From assembly GCF_028858535.1 (NCBI RefSeq), contig NZ_JAPMOU010000002.1:1-64000 (forward strand): a DNA stretch of 64,000 bases. The letters run 5' to 3'. Below, piece after piece: positions 53,337 through 63,345 of the stretch. Every line of letters starts with the position of its first letter. The first letter of the stretch is position 1. This DNA is from Spartinivicinus poritis. GTDB taxonomy: Bacteria > Pseudomonadota > Gammaproteobacteria > Pseudomonadales > Zooshikellaceae. The notes beneath the pieces are model-generated. The model did not search any database. It was not told where the DNA came from and saw only the letters and a program-made list of their open reading frames with translations. The translations under genes were made by a program, and so were the position numbers.

Positions 53337-55319
53337 TTGAAAACCAGTAGTAGTATTTCAAAACATGTATTATCACCACTCAGCTTAGCAATAGTAGCTG
53401 CTATGCCTGCTGCACTAACTGCTGATGAAAACAAGCAAGATAATTATACTACCCTTGATTCTGTGGTAGTTACCGCTACAAAAACGGAGCATGAAGTTGC
53501 TACAGCACCAGCATCCATATCGGTCATTACCAGTGAACAATTAAAAGAAATGCCTGTGTCAGATATCAGTGATGCTATTCGGCATTCAGTGGGGGTATTT
53601 CAAGTCAAGAATGGTAATGGCCGACAAGGCATTGGTATTCGAGGGTTAGGCAGTGCGTACACACTGATTTTGGTGAATGGTCGTCGGGTTAACTCGGTGA
53701 ATACGTTAATTCGTGGTAATGACTTTGATCTATCAACCATTCCTTTAAACCAGATAGAACGCATTGAGGTTGTTCGTGGACCAATGTCATCCTTGTATGG
53801 TTCTGAAGCACTGGGTGGCGTGGTAAATATTATTACCAAACAGGCAGATAACCAATGGGGTGGTCAAGTCAGTGTTGACTATGCCACACCTGAAGGCAGT
53901 GGCAGTGATGATGGTAATGAAACCCGTACCAGCATCAGTACCAGTGGAGCGTTAATTGAAGACAAGTTATTTCTATCGTTTCATGGCAATAAATACGATC
54001 GAGATGCCTGGACTCCTTTTCAGGAAGATTATACTACAACAACCATTAATGAGCGTGATGAGACCGGGTTAGAAGACCGCAATAGCACCAACGCTAACCT
54101 AGGCTTAACCTGGAAATTGACTGATAATCAGACGGTTGATTTTGAATATGGCTATGGTCATGAGGATCGCAAGTCAAATTTTGAATTTAAAGGGAGTAAT
54201 GGAATTACCGACCACGAAACACGACGTGATACTTATTCATTAACCCATAAAGGGGATTGGGGTTGGGGCAATAGCCAAATACGTTATTACCAGGAAGAAA
54301 CAGAATTTAAAGAAAGAAGTACCACAGTCCCTAATGGTGATGCTACCCAAACTAACCAAGTGGTGGATGGTTTTATTACTACCCAGTTTGGTGATCATGC
54401 AATCACCACTGGGGCTGAATACAGAACGTCAGAGCTGGATAATGATGTTAACTTAAAAACAACCGGTAGCGCCGACGTGTCGCAAAAGGCGCTGTATATT
54501 CAGGATGAATGGAAATTAAGCCAAGATTGGGCATTGACTGGTGGGGGCCGGCTGGATGATCATGAATTTTTTGGCCGGGAATTTAGCCCTCGCGGCTATC
54601 TGGTTTATACCCCAACAGAGGCATTAACCATTAAAGGGGGAGTCGGAATTGCATTTAAAGCCCCCACCTTAACCCAGCTTACTAAGGAATATAGCATTCC
54701 AAGTTGTCGTGGTAGATGTACTCTTATTGGTAACCCAGATTTACAGCCTGAAAAGTCCACAAGCTATGAGCTAGGCTTCACCTATCAAGGCAACAGTTGG
54801 GATCTGGGTGCAACGGTTTTCCGAACGGATATAAAAGACATGATCGCCAGGCAAAGTGAAAAGGATGAGAATAATAAAAAAAGAGATATTATTACCTACG
54901 AAAATATCAATAAAGCTAGAATTGATGGCATTGAGTTAACAGGTAGTGTTGATTTAACTGATAGTGTGTTTTTAACGGCTAATTATTCCTATACCGATGC
55001 ACGAGACCGTGACACTGATAATCGGTTGGCAACCACCCCTCGAGAGAATGTCAATGTACGGTTGGATTGGGAAGTCGACAGTAAGTTAGGTACATTTACT
55101 CAAGCCCGCTGTATAGGTGATCAAAAAACCAGAGGTAATGACAATTTACCTGGATATAGCCTGGTCGATGTGGGTGTTACTTATCAATTAACCGAACAGG
55201 TCAATTTGCGTTCTGGTATCACTAATTTGGCTGATACTCGGTTGGATAAAAAAGATGATAACTTTGACTTTGTAGAAAGAGGCCGTACTTTCTATGCAGG
55301 GTTTACTGCATCTTTTTAA
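53337..55319 (+). CDS. TonB-dependent ferric-siderophore receptor
   Basis: I start at TTG 53337 (660 residues) since GGAGAG lies 7 bases before it and the product then begins with a clean signal peptide (KTSSSISKHVLSPLSLAIVA). An upstream TTG at 53298 would add 13 residues with no binding site. A TonB box-like segment (LDSVVVTATK), a plug domain (about 50-160) with RGLGSAYTLILVNGRRVNS and NQIERIEVVRGPMSSLYGSEALGGVVNIIT, and a 22-strand barrel ending in GFTASF with terminal phenylalanine are visible. It imports the ferric siderophore across the outer membrane, like FepA/CirA/VctA. Confidence 0.9.
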   Translation: MKTSSSISKHVLSPLSLAIVAAMPAALTADENKQDNYTTLDSVVVTATKTEHEVATAPASISVITSEQLKEMPVSDISDAIRHSVGVFQVKNGNGRQGIGIRGLGSAYTLILVNGRRVNSVNTLIRGNDFDLSTIPLNQIERIEVVRGPMSSLYGSEALGGVVNIITKQADNQWGGQVSVDYATPEGSGSDDGNETRTSISTSGALIEDKLFLSFHGNKYDRDAWTPFQEDYTTTTINERDETGLEDRNSTNANLGLTWKLTDNQTVDFEYGYGHEDRKSNFEFKGSNGITDHETRRDTYSLTHKGDWGWGNSQIRYYQEETEFKERSTTVPNGDATQTNQVVDGFITTQFGDHAITTGAEYRTSELDNDVNLKTTGSADVSQKALYIQDEWKLSQDWALTGGGRLDDHEFFGREFSPRGYLVYTPTEALTIKGGVGIAFKAPTLTQLTKEYSIPSCRGRCTLIGNPDLQPEKSTSYELGFTYQGNSWDLGATVFRTDIKDMIARQSEKDENNKKRDIITYENINKARIDGIELTGSVDLTDSVFLTANYSYTDARDRDTDNRLATTPRENVNVRLDWEVDSKLGTFTQARCIGDQKTRGNDNLPGYSLVDVGVTYQLTEQVNLRSGITNLADTRLDKKDDNFDFVERGRTFYAGFTASF

Positions 55320-55338
55320 CGAATAAACTCAGTGACCC

Positions 55339-55365
55339 AGGTCAAGGATGACCTTATTGTTTTTA
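55339..55365 (+). terminator. Terminator after the TonB receptor
   Basis: AGGTCA (55339-55344) and TGACCT (55349-55354) form a 6-bp stem with the 4-base loop AGGA, followed by TATTGTTTTT. It lies between the receptor and entA, so entA may depend on read-through or its own promoter. Confidence 0.6.
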
Positions 55366-55397
55366 AGTCATTTTTTTATAATCTCAATTAGCTAGTT

Positions 55398-56174
55398 ATG
55401 GACTTCAAAAATAAAATCGCCCTTGTCACCGGAGCGGCACAAGGTATTGGTGCAGCTGTAGTCAGCAAACTTAGTCAGTATGGTGCAACAGTAGCGGCAT
55501 TAGATATCGATGAAACTGCGCTCAATCAGCTTGTAGATAGCTACAAAAATAATTGCAGGCCCGTTTTACCTTTTGCAGTGGATATCAGTAACAGTAGACA
55601 AGTGAATCAAGCTGTAAGACAAGTAGAAGCTGAGATAGGCTCAATTGATTACTTGGTAAATGTGGCCGGTATTTTACGGATGGGAGATTTGCTTTCATTA
55701 TCAGATGATGACTGGCAAGCCACTTTTTCGGTGAATACCACAGGTGTTTTCAATATATCTCGGGCAGTTGCTCATCATATGCAGCAAAGGTGTTCAGGCT
55801 CCATTGTAATGGTCAGCTCCAATGCAGCGTCTGTGCCTAGAATGCAAATGGGCGCTTATGCTGCATCAAAAGCAGCAGTGACTATGTTTGCTAAATGCCT
55901 GGCTTTAGAGTTGGCGGCATTTAATATTCGCTGTAATATTGTTTCCCCTGGTTCTACAGATACGGCAATGCAGCGAGCGTTATGGACTGATGACAGTGGG
56001 CCGGAAAGTGTAATCACAGGTTCACTTGAGCATTATCGGTTAGGTATTCCCTTACACAAAATAGCGACGCCAGAAACGATTGCAGATGCTGTATTGTTTT
56101 TATTATCTGACCAGGCAAATCATATTACCATGCATGATTTACGGGTAGATGGAGGGGCAACCTTAGGTGGTTAA
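55398..56174 (+). CDS. entA: 2,3-dihydro-2,3-dihydroxybenzoate dehydrogenase
   Basis: The 258-residue short-chain dehydrogenase has the NAD motif [10 protein letters not shown], the NVAGI segment, and the catalytic Y-x3-K in YAASKAA preceded by MVSSNAAS. EntA oxidises the product of EntB to 2,3-dihydroxybenzoate. Position at the end of the locus supports EntA over a generic dehydrogenase. The last four bases overlap the stop of the convergent histidine kinase gene. Confidence 0.88.
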   Translation: MDFKNKIALVTGAAQGIGAAVVSKLSQYGATVAALDIDETALNQLVDSYKNNCRPVLPFAVDISNSRQVNQAVRQVEAEIGSIDYLVNVAGILRMGDLLSLSDDDWQATFSVNTTGVFNISRAVAHHMQQRCSGSIVMVSSNAASVPRMQMGAYAASKAAVTMFAKCLALELAAFNIRCNIVSPGSTDTAMQRALWTDDSGPESVITGSLEHYRLGIPLHKIATPETIADAVLFLLSDQANHITMHDLRVDGGATLGG

Positions 56175-56884
56175 GGTAAATATAAGGTAAAACAGCCACC
56201 AGAACCATTAATTAAACTATCATTGCTAAGTTTTATTGCTCCTTGCTTGTCGGCTTGTTGGTGAATTTGTGCAATTTCTTGGGCAAAATACAACCCTAGG
56301 TAGGTACTGCCAGTATGGGGGGGAACCAATGTTGTTGATGCTTTTTGACAAGCTATCATTTCTTCAGGAAAACCATCACCATTATCATGTACTTGAAGTA
56401 TCAATTGGTCACTTTGTTGTTGAGCAAGAATTAGGATTTTATCTTTGGTATATCGAGCAGCATTAACTAATACGTTATTTATCAAACACCCGATTAAATA
56501 TTCGTCAAAATACCAAGAAAGGTGGTCATCACATTTAATACCGACGTTAACTCCCTTATAGTGAAATAAGTATTGATTTCTTGCTATTTGCTCCTCAATA
56601 AGATCAATTAAAAACAATTGTTGTTTATTGACGATTAACTGCTGATCTTGCAATCGATAAAAACTTAATAACTGAGTTAAGTCATTATTTATTCTGGATG
56701 ATTCATAGTAGAGAAGAGCATAATTATCCACAGCTGCTTTATTATCTTCTGGTATGTGAACGCTTAGTGTATCTAATGCTTGAATAAGCATGGATAACGA
56801 ATTTTTTATATCATGGGCGCAGGTAGCCAGCACCATTGACATATCTAGGCTAGTGTTAGGCTGTATATTTTTTTGCTTTTTCAT
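56171..56884 (-). CDS. Soluble histidine kinase
   Basis: The 237-residue protein lacks membrane segments and any sensor domain. It has an H box with H24 in CAHDIKNSL, an N box NNVLVNAARYT, a G1 box HDNGDGFP and a degenerate final G region (STYLGLYFAQEIA). It overlaps the end of the REC-TPR gene upstream by 29 bases, so the two are coupled and probably signal together. The kinase may receive its input through the TPR protein. Target unknown. Confidence 0.82.
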   Translation of the reverse strand: MKKQKNIQPNTSLDMSMVLATCAHDIKNSLSMLIQALDTLSVHIPEDNKAAVDNYALLYYESSRINNDLTQLLSFYRLQDQQLIVNKQQLFLIDLIEEQIARNQYLFHYKGVNVGIKCDDHLSWYFDEYLIGCLINNVLVNAARYTKDKILILAQQQSDQLILQVHDNGDGFPEEMIACQKASTTLVPPHTGSTYLGLYFAQEIAQIHQQADKQGAIKLSNDSLINGSGGCFTLYLP

Positions 56885-58535
56885 GCCACTGCTGAACAGG
56901 CTTAAGTAATTTTTGATAGCGGTTGAATTGAGGGTGGGTTTCCCTCAGGTGCTTAACATTGGTTAATGATTGATCGCATAGTTCAAGCCATTTTGGTGAG
57001 AACTCTTCTTGTAGTAGATACAAACAAGTTTGGATTAAATTGAGATTGAGTCCAGGATGTCTTGGTGAAAGCTCCAGTGCTTGTTTAAACTTCTCAGCTG
57101 CTTGTAAGTAATCTTTTTGCTCATAAAGGATAATTCCCTCCTTGTTAGCAATAGCTGCTTCTTGCCTGACTTTTTGGCTAACAGGTTCATCAAGAAATGC
57201 AATGACTTTATTTACAAAGGCCTTATCATCTGCATACTCTTCGACTAACTGATAAAAGATGGTTTCAGCAGTATCTTTGTGGTCGCATAAAAATAATGTT
57301 TTGGCTATTTCAAATTTGGTATTAGGTAAAAGTTCATGCTGCTGCGTATCATAGCTATTCTGTACTTTTTCGAATAGCTCATTCATTGTTGCTAAATCAT
57401 TTTTATGAAAAGCAGCTTTTGCTTTCACTAGGTCAATTTTGGTTGATGTATTTAAATCAATACTAAAACGTTTGCTAACTTGTTTGAGTAATTGGTCAGA
57501 CTCTTGAATGGCCTTTTCTGAATTTGCACCTTCATCTTCTTGGGACTGATCAATGAGACAAATGGCTAGATCAATATAATTGTCTGGATCATCATAGCAA
57601 GAGTTTTCACCAAGTTCTAACGTGCGCCTGAATGCTTTAGTTGCTATATCTAGACTACCTGCTTCATGGCTGACCTGGCCAAGTTTTTGTTGACGTAAAA
57701 TAGTATGAGGAGATATGTCAATAGCTTGTTGTAATATTTTCTGTGCTTCTTCAGTACTGCCATGGGCAAGAAATACTTGAGCCATTTCATCATATCCTGC
57801 CATTGAATTTGGATTAACTTTCAGTAATTGCTCATAGTGTTTTATTGATTGATTTTTATCTCCCTGTTGGAATGCAATTTTACCTAGCATTTGGTGGGGC
57901 CAGTCTACATTGCGTTCAGATAAAACAGAGTTACATAGTTCTTTAGCTTCTTCATATTGTTTAGTTATAATCAACAACTCACATAACTGTTTCTGATACC
58001 ACGGGGTGAGCCGATTTTCATTGGTGAGTGCTTCCTGACAATTTTCGATTGCCTGAGTGAATTGCTTTTTGCTAATCAGCTTTTTAATGGGGGAGAGTGC
58101 ATTGCCTTGTTTAACCAGCTTTTCTAAGCGTTTTTTCAGTAGAGCCTGATTAATAGGCTTTGAAAGATAAGCATCAGGTTGGCACTCAAGTGCACCCATG
58201 ACTAAATCTTTAGCTGTTTCGGCCGTTATAATAATGAAGATACAAGTTAGACTTAATAGGTTAAGATGCTTTAACTCTTCCAAGAGCTGTTGACCATTCT
58301 TGCCTTCACCTAAGTTAAGATCACAAATAATAATATCGTAACTTTGTTGACCACAAGCAGTTAAGGCAAGCTTAGCATTTTGGACCATATCAATAGAACT
58401 AATACCAATTTCTTGTAACATTTTTTTTAACGATAGCCGAAAGTTTTCAAAATCATCGACAATAAGAACTTTTTTCTTACTAAAGATGTTAAACTCGCTT
58501 GAGCTTGTATATTGTATGCTGTTAAAAACGTCCAT
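56856..58535 (-). CDS. Response regulator receiver with TPR domain
   Basis: The 559-residue product has an N-terminal receiver domain (22 to about 140) with acidic pocket VDD (26-28), phospho-acceptor D72 in ICDLNLGEG and K126 in YLSKPI. The rest is TPR-like helical repeats, from about 160 to 540, with units such as PNSMAGYDEMAQVFLAHGSTEEA and a DYLQAAEKFKQALELSP unit near the end. There is no DNA-binding or enzymatic output domain, so it probably acts through protein contacts. VsrD/PA-type TPR regulators with such an architecture are found near motility and biofilm genes. It is followed by the overlapping kinase gene. Confidence 0.85.
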   Translation of the reverse strand: MDVFNSIQYTSSSEFNIFSKKKVLIVDDFENFRLSLKKMLQEIGISSIDMVQNAKLALTACGQQSYDIIICDLNLGEGKNGQQLLEELKHLNLLSLTCIFIIITAETAKDLVMGALECQPDAYLSKPINQALLKKRLEKLVKQGNALSPIKKLISKKQFTQAIENCQEALTNENRLTPWYQKQLCELLIITKQYEEAKELCNSVLSERNVDWPHQMLGKIAFQQGDKNQSIKHYEQLLKVNPNSMAGYDEMAQVFLAHGSTEEAQKILQQAIDISPHTILRQQKLGQVSHEAGSLDIATKAFRRTLELGENSCYDDPDNYIDLAICLIDQSQEDEGANSEKAIQESDQLLKQVSKRFSIDLNTSTKIDLVKAKAAFHKNDLATMNELFEKVQNSYDTQQHELLPNTKFEIAKTLFLCDHKDTAETIFYQLVEEYADDKAFVNKVIAFLDEPVSQKVRQEAAIANKEGIILYEQKDYLQAAEKFKQALELSPRHPGLNLNLIQTCLYLLQEEFSPKWLELCDQSLTNVKHLRETHPQFNRYQKLLKPVQQWHEKAKKYTA

Positions 58536-58923
58536 TTCTTTGGCGAGCGCTCTATTTGCCCATCATTATTTTTAGTACTTTTGATAGTTAAGCTGTTCTC
58601 GTCAAAGTATAGCTAAAGTCGTAGTATTCGATGATGTACTACAGTGTCAGAATAGTGCTATAAATGCTTCACAAAAGTAACTTCAGTGTGCCTTTAATCC
58701 TTGTTTGCCATCATTGGATGGAGGTGCCCTTAGTAGGTTGTTATTAAAAAAATACATAATAAATAAGCACTAAATCTCGAATGGTTTTAGAGTATCAACC
58801 TACAACTGTGAAGCATAGCTATACTTCTTTTTAAACCAATGTTGATTGGATTGAAAAGTACAGGTGATTGTTGGAAATACTAGTTATTATTAAAAGCGAA
58901 GTAGATAATAGAGCAATCAAGTT
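58536..58923. other. 388-bp intergenic region with a degenerate repeat copy
   Basis: This stretch separates divergent signalling genes. A decayed copy of the GGGCACC family lies at about 58687-58729, with right arm CATTGGATGGAGGTGCCC and a poorly matching left arm. A 6-base inverted repeat (GTAGTA/TACTAC) occurs near 58620-58641. No gene or clear promoter is visible. Confidence 0.45.
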
Positions 58924-59376
58924 GTGAAAATACCATTTAGACAGCAACCACTCGTACTTTTGATTGAAGATAGCATGCATGACTTTACTGCTATTCAACG
59001 AGCCTTTAGGAAGGCTGGATTTGAGGGGCATGTAGAGCACTGTCAAAAAGGAGAAACGGCCCTTGGTTATTTGGAGCAAGCAAAAGCAGATAGAGAAAAA
59101 GAAAAAAGCAACAGCTGCCTACCTTGCTTTATCTTGTTGGATTTAAACTTACCAGGTATTGATGGTATCCAAGTTTTACAATCAATTAAGACAGATAATA
59201 CGCTAAAACAGATACCTATCATTGTTTTTACTACTTCTCAGAACCCTCAAGATATAAAAACCTGCTATCAGTCAGGAGTTAACTCCTATGTGACAAAGCC
59301 TATGGACTTAGCGGCATTCAATCATGCTATCGCTACAATATCAGAGTATTGGTTGAAAACCGTTTACTTACCTTAA
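58924..59376 (+). CDS. CheY-like single-domain response regulator (Rcp1 type)
   Basis: Start is GTG 58924; no strong ribosome binding site is seen. The 150-residue protein is a lone receiver domain with acidic residues in LLIEDS (13-18), phospho-acceptor D73 in LLDLNLPGIDG, T in VFTTS and K125 in YVTKPMD. Longer loops and the ILLDLNLPG-x-DG motif are typical of regulators paired with phytochrome-type kinases. The kinase gene follows after 53 bases, so the two probably form a system. Confidence 0.88.
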   Translation: MKIPFRQQPLVLLIEDSMHDFTAIQRAFRKAGFEGHVEHCQKGETALGYLEQAKADREKEKSNSCLPCFILLDLNLPGIDGIQVLQSIKTDNTLKQIPIIVFTTSQNPQDIKTCYQSGVNSYVTKPMDLAAFNHAIATISEYWLKTVYLP

Positions 59377-59429
59377 ACAATAACCATTATAAAATATGTT
59401 AAGTAACCGCCAAATATATTGACCTCGTA

Positions 59430-61763
59430 ATGTATCTACAAACGATAAAAGAGTACTTCTTAAAAATATTGGTATTGGCTGTTAGTTATGCGGTTATTGG
59501 TAAATTATCAATCTTATTAGCCATTCCTCCAGGATTTGCTTCTCCTGTTTGGCCACCTGCTGGTGTGGCGCTTGGGCTAGTGCTGCTGTGGGGCTATCGA
59601 TATTGGCCTGGTATATTGCTTGGTTCGATGACAATCAATATTTGGGTTTCTCAAGAGGCATATACCAATATTATTGCTTTAGCTAATGGGCTTGGTATAG
59701 CGTTAGGTGCATCACTGCAAGCGGTTATATCAAAGTGGTTGATTGAAAAAGTGACTCAACCACCCTGGGAACTGGAAGAAGTCAAGCAAATTACAGCGAT
59801 TGTCGTAGTAGGAGGGCCCATTTGTTGTATTGTTTCTGCATCTGTCGGAAACACGGTATTATTGTTAAATGGTGTCATTCAAACTGATGCTTGGTTACCC
59901 GCCTGGCTAACTTGGTGGATAGGCGATAGTATCGGGGTTATGGCGTGTGCACCTATATTACTGGCGTTATTTACCAGCTCTATTACGACGGTAAGAAAAA
60001 CGGTTGTGACTACGCCATTAATGGCTCTTTTAATCACAGTCATTTATTTATTCTTTTCTGCTCAACGTTGGGAACAGGAGCAACAAAATAGTCAAGCCAT
60101 TAAAGAGATGGAGCGATCGGTAGAGTATATGCAAGACTACCTTGATGGTTATCTAATATCTCTTTATGCATTAGAGCGACTTTTTCATGCATCCCATACT
60201 GTCAGTCGTGATAATTTTAAGCGTTTTGCAAATGGCTTCATCAATAAATATCCAGGAATTCAGGCATTGGAATGGGTGCCCATCGTACCAGCAAGTAAAA
60301 GAGAACAACTTATTAAATCTGCCCATGCAGAAGGATTGAAAAATTTTGATATAGTTGAGTACAATCCACGTTTAAAAAAAATGGAAAGAGTAAAGCCCCG
60401 TGATACTTACTATCCGGTTTTTTATATTGAACCTATGACAACTAATGAGGCTGCTTTAGGCTATGACATAGGATCTAATTACCGTCGTTTAAAAGCTATC
60501 CAAAAAGCGCTAACAACACTTCAGCCGGTAGCCACTGAAAAGATTACGTTGGTTCAGACTATTGAGCCTGAACCAGCTTTTTTAGTATTAATGCCAGTCA
60601 ATAAAAATAATACAGTGCTTGGTTTTGTTTTAGGCGTATTTAAAATTAAACCACTCATGGATAAGCTTCAGTCTCATTTGGGTAATTTAAATGCTGTTTT
60701 TAGTATTTATGATAAAAAAAATGAAGTGATATATGAATCAGCTCCAATGTTAAAGCAACAGGAGAAGCTTAAACCCCTAACTAACCTATTTAATTTAAGT
60801 CAAGTACTGTCAATAGCTGACAGAGAGTGGCGCTTGGATATTCAATTTAAAACCAATATTAATTTAGAGCATAGATTTTGGTCAATATGGCTACTGATTG
60901 TAGGTGGTTTTTTTATTATTGGTATGCTGAGTTATGTACTATTAATCATTACAGGGCAAGCAGAATCTACTGAACGAAAAATTCAACGACGCACAGTTGA
61001 ATTGGAAGCGAGTAAACAAGCACTCAGCGAACAAGCACAAGCATTATCAAAATCCAATCAGGCATTGGAAGAGTTTGCTTATATTGCATCGCATGATTTA
61101 AAGGAACCATTACGAGGAGTCAGTAATTATTGTCAATTTATCAATGATGATTATAAAGATAAATTGGATCAACACGGTGGTGCAATGCTGGATAATATTC
61201 GCAAACTAACCAGAAAAATGGAATGTTTTATTAATGATTTGCTTAAGTATTCACGGGTAGATCATATTGAAGGTGTGCGAATTGAAACCAATTTAATGGA
61301 ATTGCTATCTGATGTTAAAGAAGGGTTGTTTCATTTAATCCAAAAGGCAAATGTTGATATATTAGTGAAAGAGCCTCTGCCCATAATATATTGTAATAAA
61401 ACAAAAGTTGAAGAGCTGTTTACTAACTTAATCACCAATGCAATTAAGTATAATAACAGCGAGCAGATTCAAATAGTGATTGGCTGTGATCTAAGCAAAG
61501 TGCCAGCTGTTTTTTATGTTCAAGATAATGGTATTGGTATTCCTGAACATTTACAACATAAGGTATTCAAAATTTTTCAGCGTTTACATACAGAAGATGA
61601 GTATGGTGGGGGGACAGGTGCTGGACTGAGTATTGTTAAAAAAATTATAGAAGGGTATCGCGGCTCTATATGGGTTAATTCAAAACCAGGAGCTGGTAGT
61701 ACTTTTTGCTTTACTTTACCATTAGCAATGTCGAAAGCAGTTAACAGCGCAGCCAATAGCTAA
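59430..61763 (+). CDS. MASE1/CHASE membrane histidine kinase
   Basis: The 777-residue protein has an N-terminal MASE1 membrane domain (about 10-210, with FASPVWPPAGVALGLVLLWG and WLTWWIGDSIGVMACAPI), a periplasmic CHASE domain (about 225-440, with YPGIQALEWVPIVP) and another membrane helix near 487-512. A coiled coil leads to a HisKA domain with H555 in SHDLKEPLRG, and an ATPase domain with NAIKYN, DNGIGIP and GAGLSIVKKI motifs. HisKA sequence is of the phytochrome/FilI class that partners Rcp1-type regulators, consistent with the gene just upstream. The ligand of the CHASE domain is unknown. Confidence 0.88.
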   Translation: MYLQTIKEYFLKILVLAVSYAVIGKLSILLAIPPGFASPVWPPAGVALGLVLLWGYRYWPGILLGSMTINIWVSQEAYTNIIALANGLGIALGASLQAVISKWLIEKVTQPPWELEEVKQITAIVVVGGPICCIVSASVGNTVLLLNGVIQTDAWLPAWLTWWIGDSIGVMACAPILLALFTSSITTVRKTVVTTPLMALLITVIYLFFSAQRWEQEQQNSQAIKEMERSVEYMQDYLDGYLISLYALERLFHASHTVSRDNFKRFANGFINKYPGIQALEWVPIVPASKREQLIKSAHAEGLKNFDIVEYNPRLKKMERVKPRDTYYPVFYIEPMTTNEAALGYDIGSNYRRLKAIQKALTTLQPVATEKITLVQTIEPEPAFLVLMPVNKNNTVLGFVLGVFKIKPLMDKLQSHLGNLNAVFSIYDKKNEVIYESAPMLKQQEKLKPLTNLFNLSQVLSIADREWRLDIQFKTNINLEHRFWSIWLLIVGGFFIIGMLSYVLLIITGQAESTERKIQRRTVELEASKQALSEQAQALSKSNQALEEFAYIASHDLKEPLRGVSNYCQFINDDYKDKLDQHGGAMLDNIRKLTRKMECFINDLLKYSRVDHIEGVRIETNLMELLSDVKEGLFHLIQKANVDILVKEPLPIIYCNKTKVEELFTNLITNAIKYNNSEQIQIVIGCDLSKVPAVFYVQDNGIGIPEHLQHKVFKIFQRLHTEDEYGGGTGAGLSIVKKIIEGYRGSIWVNSKPGAGSTFCFTLPLAMSKAVNSAANS

Positions 61764-61772
61764 ATTAGGACT

Positions 61773-62987
61773 TCAGAACTCATCTTCCTCCTCTTTTTCT
61801 TCTTCCAGAGGTTCTAGTGTCAAGTTAGAGGTTATTGAAGAAGACTCTTTTTTTTCTGCTTCAGGTGTCGGTTTAGCTTTATTAGACTGTGCTCGTTTCA
61901 ATATGGTTTGATCAACACTGTCTGTTGATTTGGACTCTAAATTAATACGCAGTCTAAGGTTATTTTTTGAGTCGGCATTTTTCAATGCTTCTTCTAATGA
62001 TATTTTGTTTTCTTTGTAAAGGTTATATAATGCTGTGTCAAACGTTTGCATGCCCTGTGCCTCAGACTTCATCATCACTTCTTTAATCTCATCTACTTTA
62101 CCTTGCTTAATTAAATCGCATAGGCGTGGTGTACCTAACAAAATTTCAATTGCAGCACAACGTTTGTTATCAATGGTAGGGACTAACCGTTGTGAAATAA
62201 TACCTCGTAAATTTAAAGATAAATCTAAAAAAAGCTGTTTATGACGTTCTTCTGGAAAAAAGTTAATGATTCGATCTAAGGCTTGGTTAGCATTATTTGC
62301 ATGTAAAGTGGAAATACATAAATGACCTGTTTCAGCAAAGGTAATAGCCTGTTCCATTTGTTCTTGGGTGCGTATTTCACCAATTAAAATAACATCAGGG
62401 GCCTGTCTTAAGGTGTTTTCCAGTGCATCTTCATAGCAGTTAGTGTCAACCCCCACTTCCCGTTGGTTAACGATAGACTGTTTGTGTCGGTGAACAAATT
62501 CAACGGGATCTTCAATGGTTATGATATGACCGGCTGAATGACTATTTCGATAATCAATTAAGGCGGCAAGTGATGTTGACTTGCCAGACCCGGTGCCGCC
62601 AACGAATAAAATCAGCCCTCGCTTTTGCATAATAAGCTTAGGCAGAATGTTGGGTAGACCTAAGTCCTTATAATGAGGAATTTCTGTTTTAATCGCGCGA
62701 ACAACCATCGACACTTGATTTCTTTGTTTAAAGATATTGACTCTAAAGCGACCAATGCCTTGCTCAGCAACCGCGAGGTTCATTTCAGGTTTATGCTCGA
62801 AAGCGGTCCGTTGTTCTTCATCCATGATGGTATAGGCAATGTCTTCTACTCTACCGGGAGGTAATGGTCTATCAGTAATCGGCTGTAAGTTCCCATGAAT
62901 TTTAGCACTGGGTGGGGCACCGGTTGTTAAGAACAGATCAGAGCCATCCTGTTCAGCAAAATAACGGAGATAATCAAGCCATTCCAT
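61773..62987 (-). CDS. pilU: Twitching motility retraction ATPase, PilU-like
   Basis: The 404-residue ATPase has the PilT/PilU layout: an N-terminal PAS-like domain with QDGSDLFLTTGAPP, Walker A GGTGSGKST, Asp box ITIEDPVEF, Walker B VILIGEIR and His box STLHANN. The sequence start (MEWLDYLRYFAEQDGSDLFL) fits PilU rather than PilT. It depolymerises type IV pilin during retraction together with PilT. pilT is not adjacent here, although pilU normally follows it. The last 60 residues are a charged low-complexity tail ending in a run of glutamates and aspartates. Confidence 0.82.
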   Translation of the reverse strand: MEWLDYLRYFAEQDGSDLFLTTGAPPSAKIHGNLQPITDRPLPPGRVEDIAYTIMDEEQRTAFEHKPEMNLAVAEQGIGRFRVNIFKQRNQVSMVVRAIKTEIPHYKDLGLPNILPKLIMQKRGLILFVGGTGSGKSTSLAALIDYRNSHSAGHIITIEDPVEFVHRHKQSIVNQREVGVDTNCYEDALENTLRQAPDVILIGEIRTQEQMEQAITFAETGHLCISTLHANNANQALDRIINFFPEERHKQLFLDLSLNLRGIISQRLVPTIDNKRCAAIEILLGTPRLCDLIKQGKVDEIKEVMMKSEAQGMQTFDTALYNLYKENKISLEEALKNADSKNNLRLRINLESKSTDSVDQTILKRAQSNKAKPTPEAEKKESSSITSNLTLEPLEEEKEEEDEF

Positions 62988-63345
62988 TGCAAATACCTAG
63001 CTAGTCATTAAAGTGTCATAATTAAAGTACGCTAGTTGAATCCTATGACAGTATAGCAAGTGGTTTTGGGTTTGAATGGGTTTGCGCACCATTGCGATAC
63101 CAGTGATAGCTTAAAATAAATAGGGAACTATTCATTACTGACTTAGTCTGATTTGTCACTAGCAAATAGCATTCGACTCATATAGTATTTATACGAGCCA
63201 ATAAATTGATTCTACTTGAGTGTTTATCATTTTAGAAATTTGCCAGAGGAATAAACGACAGCACGTGGGTTGAGGATGTGGACTGGGAGTAAAGTTCTTT
63301 GAGAATAAGAGTCTGTCTAAGAGAGTGTTATGGAATCATATAGAA
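62988..63345. other. 358-bp intergenic region
   Basis: This region lies between the divergent pilU-like gene and the small secreted-protein gene. It must hold both promoters. I see no repeats of the families described elsewhere, no hairpin of note and no gene. Confidence 0.5.
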
